From Prevotellaceae bacterium UBA1710 (GTDB lineage Bacteria; Bacteroidota; Bacteroidia; Bacteroidales; Bacteroidaceae), in NCBI GenBank assembly GCA_002317355.1, contig DCJC01000040.1:1-30927 (forward strand): a DNA stretch of 30,927 nt. The letters run 5' to 3'. Position 1 is the first letter of the stretch. Each line of letters starts with the position of its first letter. Below the pieces are notes generated by a model that worked only from the letters and a program-made list of their open reading frames with translations, was not told where the DNA came from and ran no database searches. The position numbers and the translations under genes are program-made. This document shows positions 1 to 6,878 of this stretch, one piece after another.

Positions 1-80
1 ACTCCCCATCTACTCCTATTCTACTTCCATATTACTCCTATAAAAAATGGGAACCACATGGGAATCATATAGGAACTAAC
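1..80. repeat. 11-bp period array, two opposed halves
   Basis: TCC triplets recur at positions 3, 14, 26 and 36, and GGA triplets at 50, 61 and 72, so both halves have a period of about 11 bp and face each other in inverted orientation. The right half reads tgggaaccaca, tgggaatcata, taggaacta. The same kind of unit (taggaactaca) recurs at 4743-4803. The array lies downstream of the 232-732 gene. Function unknown. Confidence 0.7.
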
Positions 81-126
81 CCTCACCTGCGCAAAAAATC
101 CAGCTCACCAGAATAGAGTGAATATG

Positions 127-159
127 AGCCTGGAAGGCTGTATCTTAGGACTCCAGGCT
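127..159 (-). terminator. 8-bp hairpin downstream of 232-732
   Basis: AGCCTGGA (127-134) and TCCAGGCT (152-159) form a perfect 8-bp stem with a 17-nt loop. It lies downstream of the minus-strand gene ending at 232, but has no T tract on either side, so it is at best a weak terminator or part of an undefined RNA. Confidence 0.3.
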
Positions 160-231
160 GGAGCTTGCGAAACTTGTATATATCTTATATTTAAACTTCA
201 TCTGTTCATCTAATAGTTCCAGGTTCCACTT

Positions 232-732
232 TCACAATTGAATGCATTCTTTTATTTCTTTTATTTTTGTCGCATTGTCAGCATACTTGCATGCTGCTTT
301 TGCCGCATTCCGTGGATGTAAATGGAATCTGAGATAGAGATTAAAATCAGTCAACAACATGTTGTGTGATTTTTTGTTGTATTGTAGAATTGCAATTTCT
401 GTACGACCGTAATTACCATATACAAATGTTACACATTTTATCTTCTCCCAAGGGATAAAGACACCTTCATTTACTTTAGGACATAAGAATATACCATAGT
501 CATCTATTTTACAAACTACATAATTATTCTTTTTGTCGATGTATTTTATCAGATGAAATAATGTATACAAAGGGAATATAAAGCCCAGTGAAAGCATAAA
601 TAATATGGTTAAATCCCATTTGTAACAACTATCTGGTATGACAAGATATATCCAAACAAAAGATAGTATGCTTGGTATAATTCCTTCCCATATTTGTTGT
701 TTATGATAATCTTTTCTTCGTATTTCGTACAT
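232..732 (-). CDS. Hypothetical two-TM membrane protein, YcxB/PH-like C-terminus
   Basis: A 166-aa protein with a short charged N-terminus, then two hydrophobic segments (about residues 17-35 and 42-64) and a soluble C-terminal domain. The layout of two helices followed by a beta-rich domain containing 'FIPWEKIKCVTF' resembles small bacterial membrane proteins with a PH-like domain (YcxB type). That is a resemblance in layout and one motif, not a firm family call. A good Bacteroidetes promoter lies 50-85 bp upstream on the same strand. Neighbours are other unrecognised genes, so context gives no pathway. An immunity or envelope role is possible but unsupported. Confidence 0.7.
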   Translation of the reverse strand: MYEIRRKDYHKQQIWEGIIPSILSFVWIYLVIPDSCYKWDLTILFMLSLGFIFPLYTLFHLIKYIDKKNNYVVCKIDDYGIFLCPKVNEGVFIPWEKIKCVTFVYGNYGRTEIAILQYNKKSHNMLLTDFNLYLRFHLHPRNAAKAACKYADNATKIKEIKECIQL

Positions 733-782
733 AAATCAAAAATAAATTTATCACTTTCCTTTAAACAAATTAGACATCATTT

Positions 783-815
783 GCAAAAATACAAAGAATT
801 ATCCATACCTCCAAA
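783..815 (-). promoter_or_regulatory. Promoter for 232-732
   Basis: On the minus strand TATTTTTGC (783-791) fits the Bacteroidetes -7 box TAnnTTTGC, and TTTG (812-815) lies 20 bp further upstream, the usual spacing. It sits inside the 87-bp repeated segment 783-869. Confidence 0.7.
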
Positions 816-869
816 TTTCTCTGCTGAATTTTCCATGCACGGCCACGGCACTAATGCATCTGCAAGGGG
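783..869 (-). repeat. Duplicated promoter segment, copy A
   Basis: This 87-bp segment aligns without gaps to 2643-2729, with about 69 of 87 positions identical by hand count. Identity is highest in the 30 bp upstream of the -33 box (ccacGgcactaatgcatctg and its counterpart). It is intergenic and carries the promoter of the gene ending at 232. Confidence 0.8.
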
Positions 870-889
870 AAACCGAGTTTGCCTCCTTG

Positions 890-1495
890 TCATTGCCATT
901 GCGGAACATCTGTGATTGTGTCTCCTTTTGTACCTCCGATGACAGGATTAATAACGATCTTTCCTGTATCATTACTGAATATTATATCAGGAATCATACA
1001 AGTACCAGTTCCTACTTCCTGCCTCTTCATCTTAATCTGCATCTTTGATACTAATTCTTTTGTTGATACACTTTTCAACCATTCATTATCTACATCATTT
1101 TTCGGATCAATCATTATAGATAATTTGATGAAAAATGTATCATTGGGGGCATAATGATTTATTTCATATTTCCCTTGCATTTGTCCGTCTGTTCTTGTAC
1201 AACCTTCAAGTATAAACTCTGTAAGCAACGAATCGCTATGTAGAACATTGGCTGTAAGAGGAGACTTCAACAAGTTATCAATCGGAACAAATATTGTATC
1301 TGACAACTCATTCACAACAATATAGCATGGTGAAATAATCCGTCTAACAGTATAGCTATTTAAAGAATCTTCTCCCATTTCGTCAGGGAAATGCATCTCG
1401 CGGTCATTTACACTTACCAATATAGCATGCAGATCATTATTGCCTGTACAAGCAAACAAAAATGGGACAAGCAAACCAATTATTAATTGTTTCAT
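890..1495 (-). CDS. Hypothetical lipoprotein
   Basis: A 201-aa protein beginning MKQLIIGLLVPFLFAC. This is a lipoprotein signal with a plausible lipobox (LFAC, Cys16), so the mature protein should be lipid-anchored in the envelope. The rest is soluble, beta-rich and acidic, with no motif that I recognise. It could belong to one of the Bacteroidales lipoprotein DUF families, but I cannot name one. It starts 52 bp after the stop of the 1548-2570 gene with no clear promoter in the gap, so the two are probably co-transcribed from the promoter at 2643-2674. The function is unknown. Confidence 0.75.
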   Translation of the reverse strand: MKQLIIGLLVPFLFACTGNNDLHAILVSVNDREMHFPDEMGEDSLNSYTVRRIISPCYIVVNELSDTIFVPIDNLLKSPLTANVLHSDSLLTEFILEGCTRTDGQMQGKYEINHYAPNDTFFIKLSIMIDPKNDVDNEWLKSVSTKELVSKMQIKMKRQEVGTGTCMIPDIIFSNDTGKIVINPVIGGTKGDTITDVPQWQ

Positions 1496-1547
1496 TATCG
1501 AATCTAATTATTTTACTAACATACATCTAGACAAGCATCATAGAAAT

Positions 1548-2570
1548 TCAATCATATGGCCCACCAGAATCTGAAAAGTCTATGCCTTTATTGTATTTCT
1601 TTACCAAAGGCAGGAAACGGGGTTTCTTTCCAAAGTTTGTATATGCGTCTGCAAGCGCATGACTATATTTTTCACGCATTTTCTTGTCTTTGAAAAAACA
1701 TTCTATATAATTATATGCCCATTCATTATCATACGACATAATCGAAGCAAAAAACAAAGAACCCCTTTGGCCATATATTCCCTTTTTCCCCTTGATGCGC
1801 TTACCGATTTCTTCTAAAAGGGGAACAAAACTTTGGTGAGGCCAGGCTAAAACTGCAGCCAGACCACAATTCAAATTTCCTTCTTCATCAATATCATCAT
1901 CATCGTCAACAACTATTTTCTCTGATGGAGAATCATTCAGTACATTTGCTATTGTTTGTAAATCATTGGGGTTTCTATAAACTGCTATTTCATATAATAC
2001 ATCGCAATTACCCCTTTTGTAAAGATCGCAGAAAATATCATAAAACTTAGGATTCCCACTGCATCTTTTCATCATCCCTTCGTTGTATCCCACAGGTTGC
2101 AAATTATGAACAAGTACCATGGAATCAAGGATTTCTATACTCTTTGAATCAAACAAATCTGCATACAATGCAGAATATCGGGTAATATACTCCTTAAGAA
2201 TGTGTATCTTCTTATTATTATCTAAATAAAGTACCCCATCGTCTTTTACTAAAGAAGGCAATAACTTCATACACATATTTGCATCTCTGTGTAATAGTTC
2301 CGTATATGCTAAAGCGCGAATTGCTGGTATCTTCGCGTTCAAAGCTAAGCTGTCAAGTTGTTCGATAGATGCTACATTTATAAGGGCTTTCTCCTTAAGA
2401 TACATTGGGGCGTTTTTGTCAGACACATAACAAACACTGTCATTTTGAGATTCTAAATCATAAAGAGCCTTCTCGAATGATAGTTTTGTTTGAGCAGTTA
2501 CTTCTGATTGTATTAACAACCCAATTAATATAAATAATATGTTTCTAATCATCATAAGAAAGTTTTTCAA
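1548..2570 (-). CDS. Hypothetical secreted alpha-helical protein
   Basis: A 340-aa protein. The N-terminus (MKNFLMMIRNILFILIGLLIQSEVTAQ) is a signal peptide, with likely cleavage after the TAQ at about residue 27. The body is helical, with stretches such as 'IPAIRALAYTELLHRD' that suggest HEAT-like or TPR-like repeats. An acidic run (VVDDDDDIDEEG) lies near residue 225. No catalytic motif is evident. It is first in a likely two-gene unit with the lipoprotein at 890-1495, driven by the promoter in repeat copy B. It is probably periplasmic or surface-exposed; the role is unknown. Confidence 0.75.
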   Translation of the reverse strand: MKNFLMMIRNILFILIGLLIQSEVTAQTKLSFEKALYDLESQNDSVCYVSDKNAPMYLKEKALINVASIEQLDSLALNAKIPAIRALAYTELLHRDANMCMKLLPSLVKDDGVLYLDNNKKIHILKEYITRYSALYADLFDSKSIEILDSMVLVHNLQPVGYNEGMMKRCSGNPKFYDIFCDLYKRGNCDVLYEIAVYRNPNDLQTIANVLNDSPSEKIVVDDDDDIDEEGNLNCGLAAVLAWPHQSFVPLLEEIGKRIKGKKGIYGQRGSLFFASIMSYDNEWAYNYIECFFKDKKMREKYSHALADAYTNFGKKPRFLPLVKKYNKGIDFSDSGGPYD

Positions 2571-2642
2571 TAAAACACACTAGTAACCTTCTTCGAACTG
2601 ACATTTGTCGATACGCCCGTTTACCATTTTGTTCAATTTGCG

Positions 2643-2674
2643 GCAAAGATACGAACATTTTCTCATACCTCAAA
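2643..2674 (-). promoter_or_regulatory. Promoter for 1548-2570
   Basis: On the minus strand TATCTTTGC (2643-2651) matches TAnnTTTGC, and TTTG (2671-2674) lies 19 bp upstream. It occupies the same position inside repeat copy B as the promoter at 783-815 does in copy A. Confidence 0.7.
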
Positions 2675-2729
2675 ATATCTTTACCGAATTTTCCATACGC
2701 AACCACGACACTAATGCATCTGCAAGGGA
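2643..2729 (-). repeat. Duplicated promoter segment, copy B
   Basis: This is the partner of 783-869, colinear and ungapped with it. It begins at the -7 box and ends close to the hairpin that follows the gene at 2777. It may be a duplicated regulatory region or a trace of a gene-unit duplication. Confidence 0.8.
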
Positions 2730-2731
2730 AA

Positions 2732-2746
2732 GCCTTTACAAAAGGC
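2732..2746 (-). terminator. Small hairpin after 2777-3328
   Basis: GCCTTT-ACA-AAAGGC forms a 6-bp stem 31 bp downstream of the minus-strand stop at 2777. The following T run on that strand is short (TTTCCC), so termination strength is doubtful. Confidence 0.35.
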
Positions 2747-2776
2747 AGGAAGAAGGGTGTATGAAAACATTTAAAA

Positions 2777-3328
2777 CTAACTTGTCAGTAAGAGTTCCTT
2801 TCTTCCATTCTTCGTTATGATTTTCAGGAGACCTTTCCGCTTGAGTTTCTTTATTTCTTTTCTCGTAAAGTTTTTTACGATACTCCCATCTACTTGCAAA
2901 TCATAGATATAATTCTTACCTTCAAATGAATAATATAGTTTCTTGAATCGTTTGTCTTCAAGATTATAGATTTCCAAAATTACATAACCACATTTGAATA
3001 TCTGTATTTCCAATGGAATATCATAGGTGTTGTAACATTCTTTCCCATTGACTTTTTCATAGCTACTATATATTAGTCCTATCTTGCCTTCAAATGATAG
3101 AATTTTCTCGTAACCTTCTTCCTCTATTGATAAATTACCAGGATAATAACTAATATCAACATTTGTCTTCTCCCCATTATCTTTTAGAAGATATATACAC
3201 GTAGGGGTGCACGTCGATACAAATTCCTTGTTTACTGTTATGATGAAATTAAAGTTCTTGCGTTCCTGTGCATGAACAACTATCAAGGATGAAAATATAA
3301 AATAGAAAAATATAATTAGACTTTTCAT
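2777..3328 (-). CDS. Hypothetical secreted protein
   Basis: A 183-aa protein with a clear signal peptide (MKSLIIFFYFIFSSLIVVHAQ, likely cleaved after HAQ at residue 21). The mature part is beta-rich and lysine-rich, ending in a basic segment ('FTRKEIKKLKRKGLLKII', about residues 154-171). No enzymatic motif or known domain is recognised. I see no clear TAnnTTTG promoter in the 190 bp upstream, so its expression unit is unsettled; read-through from 3519-4121 is possible. It belongs to the cluster of unrecognised envelope proteins at this end of the window. Confidence 0.7.
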   Translation of the reverse strand: MKSLIIFFYFIFSSLIVVHAQERKNFNFIITVNKEFVSTCTPTCIYLLKDNGEKTNVDISYYPGNLSIEEEGYEKILSFEGKIGLIYSSYEKVNGKECYNTYDIPLEIQIFKCGYVILEIYNLEDKRFKKLYYSFEGKNYIYDLQVDGSIVKNFTRKEIKKLKRKGLLKIITKNGRKELLLTS

Positions 3329-3518
3329 TTTGCCTTTTTGTTTATTGCGCTTGTTTTCATTGAACTCATGTTTGCTATCTATTTCTTCGCTAGAATATCC
3401 TTAAAGCACAAGAAATTTGGGCTTACCATATGTAAAACTTTAAATTATTGCTAGTTATGATGGTTTACCGGAAGCCAATAAATTATTTTATCACTTCATC
3501 AAGTAAAGTATGCTCTTT

Positions 3519-4121
3519 TTATTGGTTGAGAGTATCATCTGTGGTTGGGTGTTCCTTATCTAATTTTGCTAATATACGTTCAATACCTTTAAGAAATACA
3601 GGTAAATACTCCTTTGCACATTTGCTTTTTGCTGAATGAAACAGAAGTTGCTCATATTGATTAAAATTAGTATCGCTTAGGTATAATTCACTAGCAATCA
3701 TATCCATATAATTATTGGATACATCTTGGTGTTTGCTAAAATATTCCAATGCATAATCAGTATTCTCATTAACATATTTGACACAATATCCACCTAGCAT
3801 TTCTGCAACAGCTCCATCTGCCATATTTACATTTTCATTCAACACGTAGAAGTGGAGCTTTCTTTTGTTGCCATCTGTTGAAGAACATAATGTATCCATT
3901 ATAGTTGCAGACATATCGTTGTCAGATAATTTAATCTCATGCAAATATAACTTCACAATATTTTTGTCAACATCAACAGACTTGATAATTTCAGACTTAG
4001 AGTTTTCATCAAGGTCATCCCAGTATTGATATTCTTCTGCATGAGAAATACAGCTACAAAAGGCTAGAAGTATTCCAAATAGCATTTTATTGTTGTTTAA
4101 TAATATGTTGTTCCAAATCAT
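3519..4121 (-). CDS. Hypothetical secreted protein
   Basis: A 200-aa protein. The first Met (4121) gives an N-terminus MIWNNILLNNNK; an internal Met at residue 13 starts a compact signal peptide, MLFGILLAFCSCISHA. The true start could therefore be at 4085. The mature part is mainly helical and acidic, ending 'LAKLDKEHPTTDDTLNQ'. No motif is recognised. A good promoter lies 36-68 bp upstream of the first Met. Its size and helical character resemble part of the 1548-2570 product, but I see no convincing sequence match. Confidence 0.7.
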   Translation of the reverse strand: MIWNNILLNNNKMLFGILLAFCSCISHAEEYQYWDDLDENSKSEIIKSVDVDKNIVKLYLHEIKLSDNDMSATIMDTLCSSTDGNKRKLHFYVLNENVNMADGAVAEMLGGYCVKYVNENTDYALEYFSKHQDVSNNYMDMIASELYLSDTNFNQYEQLLFHSAKSKCAKEYLPVFLKGIERILAKLDKEHPTTDDTLNQ

Positions 4122-4156
4122 CTTTCAATAGTACGTTAAATTCATCATTATTACTT

Positions 4157-4189
4157 GCAAAAGTAAACATTTATCCTTGTTTCTCCAAA
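4157..4189 (-). promoter_or_regulatory. Promoter for 3519-4121
   Basis: On the minus strand TACTTTTGC (4157-4165) fits TAnnTTTGC, with TTTG (4186-4189) exactly 20 bp upstream. Only a short stretch (caaattttcca) resembles the promoter segments at 783 and 2643. Confidence 0.7.
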
Positions 4190-4252
4190 TTTTCCAAGCG
4201 ATTTCTTCAAAATCAGAGCTACAAAAAAAAAGATTTTCAAAAAAATCGGCAG

Positions 4253-4620
4253 GTCGTCACTCAAAACGCTGTAAGATACAGAGTGTAAGAGCATTAGCGA
4301 CTTGATTCGAGTTCTCAGGTCGTCACTAAGTCATCACCAAGTCGTCACTCAACGAATACGTATATGTCAGATTATAAAGCTGTTACAGCGATAGAAACCG
4401 ACAATTTCAAAAATCACTAAGTCGTCACTACTCGTCACCATTTTTGCTCAATTCCAAAATTTATTTAAAACGAGTGCGCAATAATCTGTCTTTCAGCGTG
4501 ATAGACCTACTTAGAGTGACGACCTGGTGACGACTTAGTGACGACATGAGAGAGGTAAAATATTTGTGTATCTTTCTGATGTACACAAATTTACAAGGCT
4601 GTGAGTGACGAGGTGACGAG
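4253..4620. repeat. GTCGTCAC arrays, 11-bp period, opposed
   Basis: GTCGTCAC occurs on the plus strand at 4253, 4319, 4330 (as GTCATCAC), 4341 and 4421, with a variant at 4431. It occurs on the minus strand (GTGACGAC) at 4516, 4527 and 4538, and as GTGACGAG at 4605 and 4613. Within the tight clusters the spacing is 11 bp, about one helical turn. Plus-oriented units fill the left half and minus-oriented units the right half, so the region can fold back. It lies 630 bp upstream of the broken VapE gene and resembles iteron or operator arrays; its binding protein is unknown. Confidence 0.8.
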
Positions 4621-4742
4621 TTTTGTGAAAATTCTTTTTTTCTTATAGTAATCCGCAGTTTGCAATTCGCTGGTTAACATCATCTTTCACAGATCCTTCG
4701 CTATGGGTTCGCTCTGCCTCCGCTATTGAAGCGGAACCAGAA

Positions 4743-4803
4743 GGGAGTTATATGGGAATAGAATGGGAACTACATAGGAATTACATAGGAACTACATAGG
4801 AGG
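4743..4803. repeat. 11-bp tandem array, six units
   Basis: GGA occurs at 44/45, 55, 66, 77, 88 and 99 of the 4700s, a strict 11-bp period. The best units read taggaattaca and taggaactaca. The same unit type is at the left edge of the window (49-80). The preceding 35 bp contain a small TCCGCT/AGCGGA hairpin. The function is unknown. Confidence 0.8.
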
Positions 4804-4890
4804 CAGTATGTCAGTAAAAGTTAGTTCATCCGAAATTTTGAGTAATAGATATTTAAGCTATCGCCAGGAATATGCCCTGTTGTGAGAAAA

Positions 4891-5030
4891 ATTAATGTCC
4901 GAATTAATGTTTTAATTAGTGTCATAATTAATGTCAGCCGAAGGCAAATATTCTGCATCAATTTATGTCTTGGCTTACGCTTACGTTAATTAAGACATCA
5001 ATTGGGACATTAATTAAGACATTAATAACC
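4891..5030. repeat. 12-bp tandem arrays in inverted pair
   Basis: ATTAATGTC-like units start at 4891, 4903, 4915 and 4927, exactly 12 bp apart. The reverse complement (GACATTAAT or GACATCAAT) starts at 4994, 5006 and 5018, also 12 bp apart. The two halves are separated by about 55 bp and can form a long imperfect cruciform or RNA hairpin. No gene overlaps this region. Confidence 0.8.
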
Positions 5031-5130
5031 TTGCGATATAAAATATTAACTGGGTATTTTCGAATTCCTAATGAACACAAAAGTTGTCATCATTTCAGTA
5101 ATGTATGACATATGGCAGAAAAAATATTGC

Positions 5131-5194
5131 CACACTAATTATGAAAAATAGCACACTAATTATTGGCATGGCAAAAGATGTCGTTTTGGCATGG
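5131..5194. repeat. Paired direct repeats before VapE-like gene
   Basis: CACACTAATT occurs at 5131 and 5152 (21 bp apart), and TTGGCATGG at 5163 and 5186 (23 bp apart). Both spacings are about two helical turns. They lie 60-120 bp upstream of the ATG at 5253, where an operator could be. I found no clear TAnnTTTG promoter here. Confidence 0.5.
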
Positions 5195-5252
5195 TTTTTG
5201 CCTGCAGTCACATGATCTACTTTTAATCTTTAACAATTAAATTTTCATTATC

Positions 5253-6487
5253 ATGAGTGAAACAAATCCTTTCATTCAGGGCAAAGAATGCTCTGAACAG
5301 TCATCAACCGCGTCTGCTAACCTTGAACCTATGATTGATGACCAGCTGCCTTTCGAGTATGTTCTCGAAGACAACTACCAGTTCCGCCGCAATGTACTCA
5401 GTGGCATGGTTGAGTACAAGAAGACCACCGATGCTGACAGTCAGTATGCCCGTCTGACATCAGAGGCTCTCAACACCATATTCATAAGAACAAAGCGTGA
5501 GCTGAGTGACGAGAGCAACCTGAAGAGTGACATCAAGGCGTATGTTGAGTCTGACATCCCACCTCTCTACAATCCTGTGGAGTCATGGCTCGACAGCCTT
5601 CCTGCATGGGATGGCAAGGACAGGGTTATGGACTTCCTGAAGCGCATCCCTGGCATCACGGATGAGCAGATGTCACTTATGAGGATATGGCTCCGCTCAG
5701 TGGTAGCTACTGGCTTGCCATGAACCTTGAGCATGGCAATGAGACTGTACCTCTGCTCATTGGCTCACAGGGTTGTGGCAAGAGCACGTTCTGTGTGCGT
5801 TTCCTACCGGAATGTCTTCGCCAGTACTATCTCGACCATTTCAATCTCGGCAATAAGTTTGATAAGGAGATGGCACTCACAGGCTGTCTGCTGATATGCC
5901 TTGACGAGATGGACCAGTACAAGGCTGGTCAGATGGCACAACTGAAGCAGGCGCTCTCGAAGGTCAATGTCAACGGTCGCAGAATCTATGGCAGAACCAT
6001 TGACGTGCGTCGTCGCTATGCCTCTTTCATAGCCACTACCAACAACCGTCATCCTCTTGTTGACAAGACAGGTTCGCGTCGCTATCTCACGATAGAGATT
6101 CCTAATGGCGAGTACATCAACAACATGGACGATGTGGAGTATGAGCAGCTGTATGCCCAGATTCTCCACGAGGTACGTGACAAGAAGATGCGCTATTGGT
6201 ACACTAACGAGGAGACACTCCGCATTCAGGAACTCAATGCTCCATACGAGCAGAGCCTGGACCTTGAGCAGATGATTGTGTCGTTCTTCCGTAAGCCAAA
6301 GGGCAACGAGAAGACCACGTCATTCACCTCAATGGACATACGCAAGGTACTCAGAACGGAGTATCCTGATGTGTCAGAAAGTCATTTCACCTCTATAAAG
6401 ATAGGCAATGCCCTCAAGGAGATGAAGGTGAAGAAGGTGAAGTCAAACAAGGGTGTAAGCTACTCTCTCATCAAACTTGCTGCATAG
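5253..6487 (+). pseudogene. VapE-like P-loop ATPase, frameshifted
   Basis: Two reading frames (5253-5723 and 5687-6487) together encode one VapE/virulence-associated-E-type protein of about 411 aa. The N-terminal part carries the 'YNPVESWLDSLPAWDGKDRV' segment typical of the family. The C-terminal part has Walker A GSQGCGKST (5762-5788), Walker B 'LLICLDEMD', a sensor-like 'FIATTNNRH' and an arginine in 'GSRRYLTIEI'. Reading switches frame between about 5707 and 5712 ('SVVA' then 'WLAMN'), as expected from loss of one base. No slippery heptamer is visible, so a real pseudogene or a sequencing error is more likely than programmed frameshifting. VapE-like proteins are replication helicase/primase-associated ATPases found in phage satellites and many Bacteroidales loci. 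The primase domain of longer relatives is absent here. Confidence 0.8.
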
Positions 6488-6638
6488 AAAGGGCTCAATG
6501 GAAAAATCATGGGGAAACCCACAAGTAAGTAATAGAACAAAATACTCCCTGCGGTCGTGAAAAAATGGTTACCCCCCCTGTTGCCGAATGGATTTTTACG
6601 CCTTAAGGCGCTATTTTGAATTCTGTTTTGTCTTGTTT

Positions 6639-6791
6639 ATGTCTTCCAGTAGGCTGATGCGATTGTTTACTGGGAGCCACAAAGCTCACAAGGAAACAAG
6701 CATATCTGACTACAAGGGATGGCTATAAGCCAGACCTATAAAGGAAGACATTAACAAGTATTTTGCTCTACTATTTATTTCCGAGTATCCA
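6639..6791 (+). ncRNA. Candidate structured RNA/element A
   Basis: ATGTCTTCC (6639-6647) pairs with GGAAGACAT (6743-6751) as a 9-bp closing stem. Inside are CCAGTA/TACTGG (6646-6651, 6668-6673), GAGC/GCTC (6674-6677, 6684-6687) and TGGCT/AGCCA (6720-6724, 6728-6732). Directly after the closing stem comes AGTATTTTGCTCTA (6757-6770), and GTATCCA at 6785. The same two boxes follow a different stem-loop set at 14007-14165, which is why I treat both as one family. Strand is assigned only by analogy; no promoter was found. It could instead be a DNA element such as a mobile-element end or recombination site. Confidence 0.4.
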
Positions 6792-6832
6792 CATGCTTTT
6801 TCCACTGATTCTAGAAAAGGTATCAGTAGGCG

Positions 6833-6869
6833 AAAAAAAATGGCGAGCATCTTGCGATGCCCGCCATTT
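6833..6869 (-). terminator. nqr operon terminator
   Basis: On the minus strand, ATGGCGGGCATC (6856-6867) pairs with GATGCTCGCCAT (6840-6851) across a GCAA loop with one mismatch, followed by a run of eight T. It lies just after the nqrF stop codon, a textbook intrinsic terminator. Confidence 0.9.
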
Positions 6870-6878
6870 CTTATTATT

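Noticed and set aside
4253..4620. CRISPR array
   Set aside because: Repeats are 8-11 bp, packed with no unique spacers of 25-40 bp, and occur in both orientations. No cas genes are present.
5687..5723. Programmed -1 frameshift in the VapE-like gene
   Set aside because: No X-XXY-YYZ slippery heptamer or downstream pseudoknot is seen at the frame switch, so a plain one-base loss is simpler.
6599..6610. Terminator at the CGCCTTAAGGCG palindrome
   Set aside because: The stem would be only 4 bp around TTAA, without a proper T run, so it is too weak to call.
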